Shown here: positions 6,623-11,943 of the stretch, one piece after another
Layout of the letters: each line of letters begins with the position of its first letter
Numbering within the stretch: position 1 is the first letter of the stretch
Assembly (NCBI GenBank): GCA_030619345.1
Contig: JAUXBO010000037.1
Coordinates: forward strand, 1 to 11,943
Origin: Candidatus Zixiibacteriota bacterium
Lineage (GTDB): Bacteria; Zixibacteria; MSB-5A5; GN15; FEB-12
Direction: 5' to 3'
DNA: 11,943 bases
Made by a program: the position numbers and the translations under genes
The notes under the pieces: generated by a model
What the model saw: the letters and a program-made list of their open reading frames with translations, nothing else
What the model was told of the DNA's origin: nothing
The model's database searches: none

Positions 6623-9021
6623 GAATATTACTTACGCTCCTAAGTTTACTGCTTATGGCAGGCATAGTCTCCGCCGAAGAACCCCTCCCCGTTGAACGGC
6701 AGATTGAGATTATCAGTAACTTCATGACGGCTCGCGGTCTTGATGAAAAAATTCCGCCATCGTTTGCAATGAGTCTGCAGCCGACAGACGAACTGGAGGA
6801 GGAGATTCCGCCACCGGCTCAAAAGTGTGGTATGTGGGCGGCGTTGGAATACTCCAGAAACTACAATCAACTGGACAAAGACCTGTTGCTGGCCATGAAC
6901 GCGCCCGTTCTGGCTCGTCCCGTGTTGGATAACAGGTTTGACAGCCCCGGCGGTCAATTCAAGATTCACTACAACAAGACCGGATCGGAAGCTGTCTGGC
7001 AGGCTGATAAAGATTCCGATGGCGATGGTGTTCCGGACTATGTAGAGTCAACGGCATCAATTCTTGATAACGTACATAATCACATTATTGTGAATCTTGG
7101 CTATCCCTCTCCGCCAACAGATGGGTCGCAGGGTGGCGATGAGAGATATGACGTCTATCTGGTCGATCTGGCCGGAGGGGCCTACGGGTTTACCTATACC
7201 GTTGACTCGATTGCAGCTCCCGATACTTCGATATTTCTGTATACCACCTACATGGAGATCGACAACGACTACCAGGAACTGCAGGTCTACAAAGATCGAC
7301 CCCTCGACGCTGTCAAAGTTACGACCGCGCATGAATATTTTCATGCTGTGCAGTTTGGGATCGAGGCCATCGAATTTGAAGTGTTTGAGTATCTTGTGGA
7401 TGGCGTACCCAGGTCCCGAGCGATGCCTTACTGGATGGAAATGTCCGCGGTCTGGATGGAAGAAGAGATGTACGATGACATCAATGATTACTATTACTAT
7501 CTTCCGTTTTTCTACAACGAACCGTACCAATCACTGCAGCAATTCCGCGATGGAACCGGCGGTATTCACGCTTACGGCTCCGCGATTTTCCCGATCTATC
7601 TATCAGAGAAATATGGTTCTGACGTGATTCGCGATATCTGGATGAAGTGTGCCGATACTCTCGGACCGACATTCCTGACCGCAGCCGGAGCAGTTCTCGA
7701 CTCCATTACCGGCGACAGTATGAGTTGGCGAAAAGCCGTGAACGAGTTCGCCGTCTGGAACTTCTTTACTGGAAAAAGGGCGCAAATGGCTCCGAGCGGG
7801 GTCGGTTTTGAGGAGCGCAGCAATTACCCCGGATTTGCCGATTCCAAAATCCATGTGGTACAAGACTATCCTCAAAGGCTGACATTGCAGGATACGCCGG
7901 TCGGACCGGACCATAATGGGGTTGGCTATATCAAACTTGACCAATTGCATGCATTTCAAAAATTTAAGTTCTTCATTTTTCCCTCCGACTCATTCCTTGT
8001 GGTTGATACCAACTACTGGGAGTGTAAGGGTTACACCTGCACGGAATTCGAGGACCCATGTTACGAACCGGACCCGTTCGACTGCTGTATCGACTCATTC
8101 TGCAATGACTCCGCCCGTGTCTACGACACTCGTCTGGGCTATGACTGGATGGAAGTTACGTTGGAGTGGTGCCAGACCTGTGAACTGAAAGACACAATGG
8201 GGACGGTTTTCCAGTATCTGATCGACCCTAACTGCACGGTAGATTGTGAAACGGCGGATACGCTTGTGACTACCTATGACTCAGTCGCTGTTGATTCAAT
8301 CTTTTCGGCGTTTTTCCCTCTTGATGCTGCTTACGACGAGACCTGGAGTTTTGCCTATCTTTACCAATCCAATTCCGATCTTAACGAGTTCTACGTGGAG
8401 GATACGTTATATATCCCAGACCATCTAAGACCTGCGCCGAACACCAATAGGGCGAACGAATTTTCGATTGTAAATCCCGAAGTCCTCCGCTCGATTACAG
8501 TGGTCGCTACCCCCGCCTCAACCGAACGGCTCAACTACCAGTTCACCGGTTTGCGCGGTACAGCTCGAAGAGTGGGGATATGGATTCTGGAAACAATGGT
8601 TGACTCGCTTAGACAATCGATTGTGGATGAGAATGCAATCGAAGTCCAGGGTGACATACTGGTAGCTTACCCCAACCCGGCTGTAATCGCCAAGATGGGG
8701 GATATGCCGCTCAATATCAGCTATCGCGTGCCAACCGACGCCGTCAGCAACTTTGTGTATGCCAATCCACGCTTGACCATGGATGTATACAATGTCGCTG
8801 GTGATTACATAAGATTTGTTGATACCAGTGTCATGGTTGCGCCCAATAATATTTACAACGAGAACAAAACCGTTCTGTGGGAAGCCCAATGGGATTTGAA
8901 AAACGGTTCCGGTGCCGATGTTGCTTCGGGAGTTTATATTCTGTTGGTACGTCTCTATGATGATGCTAATGACGGCGAGATTGTGCTTGAAAAGATAACC
9001 AAGGTTGCCGTGATAAGATGA
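6619..9021 (+). CDS. Large secreted HExxH putative metalloprotease (MXAN_6640-like) with FlgD/T9SS-like C-terminus
   Basis: This is an 800-residue exported protein. TTG at 6619 (in a TTGA overlap with the PHP gene) is the only start giving a full signal peptide: MRILL, hydrophobic to about residue 16, and cleavage near VSA-EE (19/20). A Ca-binding-like DKDSDGDGVPDY (131-141) resembles thrombospondin type 3 repeats. A zinc motif TTAHEYFHAVQF (235-246) has His238, Glu239 and His242. A following YWMEMSAVWMEEE (271-283) offers Glu274 as the third ligand, as in gluzincin proteases. A cysteine-rich segment spans about 469-543. The C-terminus has AYPNPAV (683-689) and ends with GADVASGVYILLVRLYD plus a basic tail, like FlgD-Ig or type IX secretion sorting domains. 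It resembles MXAN_6640-type putative metalloproteases. Proteolysis and its target are inferred. The next gene starts with a 4 bp ATGA overlap. Confidence 0.85.
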   Translation: MRILLTLLSLLLMAGIVSAEEPLPVERQIEIISNFMTARGLDEKIPPSFAMSLQPTDELEEEIPPPAQKCGMWAALEYSRNYNQLDKDLLLAMNAPVLARPVLDNRFDSPGGQFKIHYNKTGSEAVWQADKDSDGDGVPDYVESTASILDNVHNHIIVNLGYPSPPTDGSQGGDERYDVYLVDLAGGAYGFTYTVDSIAAPDTSIFLYTTYMEIDNDYQELQVYKDRPLDAVKVTTAHEYFHAVQFGIEAIEFEVFEYLVDGVPRSRAMPYWMEMSAVWMEEEMYDDINDYYYYLPFFYNEPYQSLQQFRDGTGGIHAYGSAIFPIYLSEKYGSDVIRDIWMKCADTLGPTFLTAAGAVLDSITGDSMSWRKAVNEFAVWNFFTGKRAQMAPSGVGFEERSNYPGFADSKIHVVQDYPQRLTLQDTPVGPDHNGVGYIKLDQLHAFQKFKFFIFPSDSFLVVDTNYWECKGYTCTEFEDPCYEPDPFDCCIDSFCNDSARVYDTRLGYDWMEVTLEWCQTCELKDTMGTVFQYLIDPNCTVDCETADTLVTTYDSVAVDSIFSAFFPLDAAYDETWSFAYLYQSNSDLNEFYVEDTLYIPDHLRPAPNTNRANEFSIVNPEVLRSITVVATPASTERLNYQFTGLRGTARRVGIWILETMVDSLRQSIVDENAIEVQGDILVAYPNPAVIAKMGDMPLNISYRVPTDAVSNFVYANPRLTMDVYNVAGDYIRFVDTSVMVAPNNIYNENKTVLWEAQWDLKNGSGADVASGVYILLVRLYDDANDGEIVLEKITKVAVIR
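8023..8247 (+). other. Cysteine-rich insertion within the secreted metalloprotease
   Basis: This segment encodes about residues 469-543 of the protease. Ten of the protein's twelve cysteines lie here (469, 474, 481, 489, 490, 495, 518, 521, 539, 543), mixed with Asp, Glu and aromatic residues. The first eight or so include a CC pair and a CxxC. In an exported protein this suggests a disulphide-stabilised or metal-binding module between the catalytic part and the C-terminal domain. I do not recognise a named domain. Confidence 0.6.
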
Positions 9022-9551
9022 CTCGGGCGCGGTTGACAGCGAGAATTGCCGTCTTTGCCGCCCTCATTTATGTTTTGTCCTGGGCGACCTCTTATATCCC
9101 GAATCTGAACCTGGTTTTTTTCCTGGTCTTTTCGTCCGGTTTTTTGTGGGGAGCCAGCGCCGGAATGCTGGTGGGGGCAATGGGAATGGGACTATGGACA
9201 TTCTTCAATCCCTACGGCCCGGCGCCCATACCTGTTATAATCGCGCAGATTGTTGGGGCTTCGCTGGGCGGAGTCGCGGGACAACTTTTTCATGCCTTGC
9301 AGCTGCATACCGGGAACAAGTTTATGCAGACCATTTGGCTGGTACTCGGTTCAATTGTCTGTACCGTTTCGTTTTTTCTGCCGGTCTCTCTGGTTGATGC
9401 CTGGCTGTTTCAACCTTTCTGGCCGCGTTTCATTGCCGGTATCTCCTGGTCGTTGATTTCATTCGTCTCAAATGCGATTATTTTCTCATTGCTTTTCCAT
9501 GTTACGCTCCGTTTATATCGGTCAGAAAAATCCAGATTATCGAGTGTATAA
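9018..9551 (+). CDS. Six-helix membrane protein, probable ECF-transporter S component
   Basis: This 177-residue inner-membrane protein has about six hydrophobic segments (near 8-28, 32-46, 47-63, 69-93, 104-126 and 138-164). It has a basic start (MTRARLTAR) and a basic C-terminal tail. The length, the early ALIYVLS helix, the small-residue-rich FLWGASAGMLVGAMGMGLW (42-60) and the NPYGPAPIPVIIAQIVGASL turn-plus-helix (64-83) are like substrate-binding S components of energy-coupling-factor vitamin transporters. The shared EcfT/EcfA parts are not in the window, as expected for group II systems. The ligand cannot be told from sequence. The start overlaps the protease stop (ATGA), and the outer-membrane barrel gene follows after 2 bp, hinting at a joint uptake route. 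Another small polytopic family is possible. Confidence 0.68.
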   Translation: MTRARLTARIAVFAALIYVLSWATSYIPNLNLVFFLVFSSGFLWGASAGMLVGAMGMGLWTFFNPYGPAPIPVIIAQIVGASLGGVAGQLFHALQLHTGNKFMQTIWLVLGSIVCTVSFFLPVSLVDAWLFQPFWPRFIAGISWSLISFVSNAIIFSLLFHVTLRLYRSEKSRLSSV

Positions 9552-9553
9552 AT

Positions 9554-11563
9554 TTGTCACGCAAAGTTCTATATATCCTTGTTCTCATCGGTTCAGCAAC
9601 CCTATCGGGATTTGCCCCATCGGGGACTGTATTGGCTCAGGACATTTCAGTACTACAGGATTCAACACATGTTTCCATTACTGACTCGACATTAAGCGAT
9701 ACTCTATTTCTGGATACGACGGCCAGCGATTCAACCTTCGAACTATCGCAAGAAGAGAGGTACAGCAAGTTCAAAGAGAAACAGAAGTATCTTCCATCTG
9801 TTTCTTTCTTCGACAGCGTTGCCGTCTACTTCCTGTCCGAGCGACAGAATTTACGTGGCCAAATCGACCGCGCTTTCTATCACGATGCCGGTGATTACTT
9901 CCGGTTTGATCCTTCATTTCTGCTGCTTGAGCATCTCGTGACACCAATGAGGGAGACGGTCTCGCCTTTCGGACTCAATATCGGTCGCTTGAATTACATT
10001 ATCGATGGAGAGCAATTCGTTCCCTTTGAACACGGTCCCGAGCCCGACGGTCTGATGGACCTCAATGATTTTCCTACGGCTCTGGACCACGGCGTCTATC
10101 TTATTCCCGGAGCAGCCGGTCACCTTTTTGGCGGCAAAGACGCGCTGGCTTCCGCTGTTACCCTCCCAAAATTTCCAGACGACCACGATCCTGAAACAGC
10201 CTTCATTACCGATGCCGGTTCCTTTGGCTATTCATACACTCGGGGGAGATATTCCCGGCGGTTTTTGGATGGGCGCGAGATCGACATGTCGGTTGGGTAC
10301 CGCGATGCCGATGGTACCGACGCTCTAAGGCGTGATGACTCATATCAGTACTATGGCAAGCTCTTTTTCCCGACTGGCCAGGTTACGGGGCTTCATGTCT
10401 CCGGGCGTCTCTATAAACGAAAAGGGAGAATCGGCGTCTGGCAGGATTTTACCGGTGCCTCTGTGCCCAGAGAGCGGTTTGATCGAACCGCGAGAGTTGG
10501 CTTTGAATTTGGGAACAGTTCGCAAACCGCTCGAACCGAGATCGGCTACAAGCACCTTCGTCAGGGATCATACACCGACGGAAGTTACTACACCCGTTTC
10601 AATATTACCTCAAACACCGGATATATTGCTCATGAATTTGCCCGGGAAAATAGTATCTGGCAATTTGAGTTGAGCGGTCAACAGGAAGAATACGATCAGG
10701 GATTTAACAAACATAATCGTTATGTTGGAGATTTCCAACTCAGGCGAGCCTCACTGGGCGAGGGCGCGAGATTCTCTCAGTATGTAGGGCTGAATTGGGT
10801 TGAGTCAATTGGCGTTTTGCCTTCGGCCTCAATCAACTACTTCCGCGAGTCCGCAAAAAGTCTCATTACAGCTTCGGTCGGATACACCGAGCGAGCCCCT
10901 TCGCAGAACGAACTCTACAAACGAGATGATACCATTTACAGTTTTTTTAGCAGCCCTTACGGCGACAGGGGAGCCGACTCTTTAGAAGTAGAGAGACAAC
11001 TGGTCGGCAGTATGTCGTTAGAATACGGGTCACTGAAAAATGCTCTGAAGGTTTCTGTTACGGGTGGACTGATTCAGGATGGTATAATCTGGCGTAACAG
11101 AATAGTCACCGACGGATTAGGCCGCACCGAATTCAGCCCCATCAATTCAGATATTTCATTTGTGGATTTGTCCTCGCATCAGCGTCTCAAACTGGGCAGC
11201 CTGATTACTTTGCACGCCGGGGCGGCCTTTCACTTTAACGAATTTTCTGACACCGCTTTTGTCCCCTACAGTCCGGAATACGATCTCTTTGCCGGTTCGG
11301 AGCTGCACGTATACTGGCGGCAGAAAATCATGCACCTCTACGCCTATGGTGAAATTCTGTACACCGGTCCCTACTATGGGTACTCAAATATACTTTTGGG
11401 AGAAGAGCCGATCCTAAACAGCAAAGTCTCGTTCCGTATCAAAAACTTCAAATTCAGCTACCATTTCCAGAATGTTCTCTCCAACACATATATGTCGCGC
11501 GAAGGGATGGTTTTCCCCGGCCGCTACACTTTCTACAACATAACCTGGAAATTTTTCAACTAA
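9554..11563 (+). CDS. TonB-dependent-receptor-like outer-membrane beta-barrel protein
   Basis: This 669-residue protein is predicted to be outer membrane. TTG at 9554 starts a signal peptide (MSRK, hydrophobic to about residue 24, cleavage near VLA-QD at 26-30). A Ser/Thr/Asp-rich linker (about 31-62) follows. Residues about 105-205 resemble a divergent plug domain: GRLNYIIDGEQFVPFE (144-159), LMDLNDFPTALDHGVYLIPG (167-186) and GHLFGGKDALASAV (189-202), recalling the 'Y/V-D-G ... D-L-N-D-I-P ... GAASALYGSGA' pattern of TonB receptors. The rest is made of alternating aromatic/polar strands, with TERAPSQNELYKRDD and a late 'GADSLEVERQLVGSMSLEYG' segment typical of receptor barrels. It ends NITWKFFN, close to the C-terminal aromatic barrel signal. 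No clear TonB box is seen, so it could be a TonB-independent porin-like relative. The ligand is unknown; the preceding gene may supply the inner-membrane step. Confidence 0.78.
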   Translation: MSRKVLYILVLIGSATLSGFAPSGTVLAQDISVLQDSTHVSITDSTLSDTLFLDTTASDSTFELSQEERYSKFKEKQKYLPSVSFFDSVAVYFLSERQNLRGQIDRAFYHDAGDYFRFDPSFLLLEHLVTPMRETVSPFGLNIGRLNYIIDGEQFVPFEHGPEPDGLMDLNDFPTALDHGVYLIPGAAGHLFGGKDALASAVTLPKFPDDHDPETAFITDAGSFGYSYTRGRYSRRFLDGREIDMSVGYRDADGTDALRRDDSYQYYGKLFFPTGQVTGLHVSGRLYKRKGRIGVWQDFTGASVPRERFDRTARVGFEFGNSSQTARTEIGYKHLRQGSYTDGSYYTRFNITSNTGYIAHEFARENSIWQFELSGQQEEYDQGFNKHNRYVGDFQLRRASLGEGARFSQYVGLNWVESIGVLPSASINYFRESAKSLITASVGYTERAPSQNELYKRDDTIYSFFSSPYGDRGADSLEVERQLVGSMSLEYGSLKNALKVSVTGGLIQDGIIWRNRIVTDGLGRTEFSPINSDISFVDLSSHQRLKLGSLITLHAGAAFHFNEFSDTAFVPYSPEYDLFAGSELHVYWRQKIMHLYAYGEILYTGPYYGYSNILLGEEPILNSKVSFRIKNFKFSYHFQNVLSNTYMSREGMVFPGRYTFYNITWKFFN

Positions 11564-11628
11564 TCCGTTTTTGCAGGTACTGCTTTCTGATACTTGACTA
11601 TTTGGGCTCGGCTGACTTTCTTAAACGC
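11564..11628. other. Intergenic gap before the HD-domain gene
   Basis: This 65 bp stretch is the only sizeable non-coding gap in the window. It holds a 4 bp inverted repeat (gcag-gta-ctgc, 11573-11583) and a TTGACT at 11594-11599, but no convincing -10 box at the right distance. I see no definite terminator or promoter. It may separate the ten-gene run from the next transcript. Confidence 0.4.
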
Positions 11629-11943
11629 ATGCAGACAATATCTCTAACTCGGGCGCAGGCATACGCGTTGGTCGAAGAGAAAATTGGGGAAAACAATCTT
11701 CTGAAGCATATTCTCGCAGTCGAAGCGGGGATGCGGTATCTGGCCCAAAATCTTGGTGAAGATCAGGACTATTGGGGAATGACCGGGCTGCTTCATGATC
11801 TGGACTACAACGAGACCAAAGAAGATGAAGCCAGACACACTTATGTGACATCCGAGTGGTTAGCCGAATACGAGCTCCCCGAGGAAATGATATATGCAAT
11901 CCATGCTCACCCCGGTCATGTACCCTGCCAGAGTAAACTCGAC
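11629..11943 (+). CDS. HD-domain hydrolase, 5' part (3' end outside window)
   Basis: An open frame runs from the ATG at 11629 to the window edge, giving the first 105 residues. The protein looks like a small HD-domain phosphohydrolase. Candidate metal ligands are His27 (LLKHILAVE, 24-32), His56-Asp57 (LLHDLDYNETKEDEARH, 54-70, the HD pair), His70 and His92/His94 (AIHAHPGH, 90-97). The LLHDLDY...H...L..YELPEEMIYAI pattern is common in short bacterial HD proteins of unknown substrate. No Shine-Dalgarno site precedes the ATG. An in-frame TTG at 11602 is an alternative start. It lies 65 bp after the barrel gene, so co-transcription is uncertain. Since the C-terminal part is missing, fused domains cannot be ruled out. 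Confidence 0.82.
   Translation, partial: MQTISLTRAQAYALVEEKIGENNLLKHILAVEAGMRYLAQNLGEDQDYWGMTGLLHDLDYNETKEDEARHTYVTSEWLAEYELPEEMIYAIHAHPGHVPCQSKLD

Noticed and set aside
7097..7627. A 176-codon plus-strand open frame in another phase of the protease gene
   Set aside because: The composition is Arg/Thr/Ser-rich without domain signals, and it overlaps the HExxH-coding part of the real gene.
11564..11590. Possible terminator after the barrel gene (gcag-gta-ctgc)
   Set aside because: The stem is only 4 bp and the following sequence (tttctgat) is not a proper T-run.
11594..11625. Possible sigma70-type promoter for the HD gene (TTGACT)
   Set aside because: No TATAAT-like hexamer is found 16-18 bp downstream, so the -35-like match alone is not enough.
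11629..11899. Minus-strand open frames over the HD-domain gene
   Set aside because: The plus strand encodes a clear HD motif set; the antisense frames show no domain and are shadows.

Overview
The window is a tightly packed, entirely plus-strand bacterial region. Ten genes run from the left edge to 11563 with gaps of 0 to 17 bp or short overlaps. After a 65 bp gap an eleventh gene runs off the right edge. No RNA genes, mobile elements, repeats or CRISPR arrays are visible. The organism looks like a diderm of the FCB superphylum or a neighbouring lineage. Candidate phylum Zixibacteria is my best guess, from the overall style of the proteins: secreted proteins with a PNP motif and a FlgD/T9SS-like C-terminal domain, a divergent TonB-receptor-like barrel, a SPOR lipoprotein, mid-range GC, and weak Shine-Dalgarno sites. 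This taxonomic call is inference.

Left part (1-3279): the 3' end of a mannose-1-phosphate guanylyltransferase gene (GDP-mannose supply), a SPOR-domain lipoprotein, a TsaC/Sua5-type threonylcarbamoyl-AMP synthase (tRNA t6A), a low-molecular-weight phosphatase with the Thr signature of protein-arginine phosphatases, and an exported DUF3108-type protein. All of these overlap their neighbours. The TsaC-phosphatase pair recalls the ywlC-ywlE neighbourhood of Bacillus.

Middle (3285-6622): a deoxyhypusine-synthase-like protein that appears to lack the catalytic lysine region, a bifunctional glutamate formimidoyltransferase / formimidoyl-THF cyclodeaminase, and a PHP-domain phosphoesterase. These are cytoplasmic and closely spaced, but no single pathway obviously links them.

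Right part (6619-11563): an envelope module made of a large secreted HExxH putative metalloprotease with a cysteine-rich insertion, a six-helix membrane protein resembling an ECF-transporter S component, and a TonB-dependent-receptor-like outer-membrane barrel. The last two could together carry a small ligand across both membranes, but the substrate is unknown. The window ends in the 5' part of an HD-domain protein (from 11629).

The points most worth following up are the divergent deoxyhypusine-synthase homologue and the protease / S-component / barrel module. I found no clear evidence of a wholly new system.
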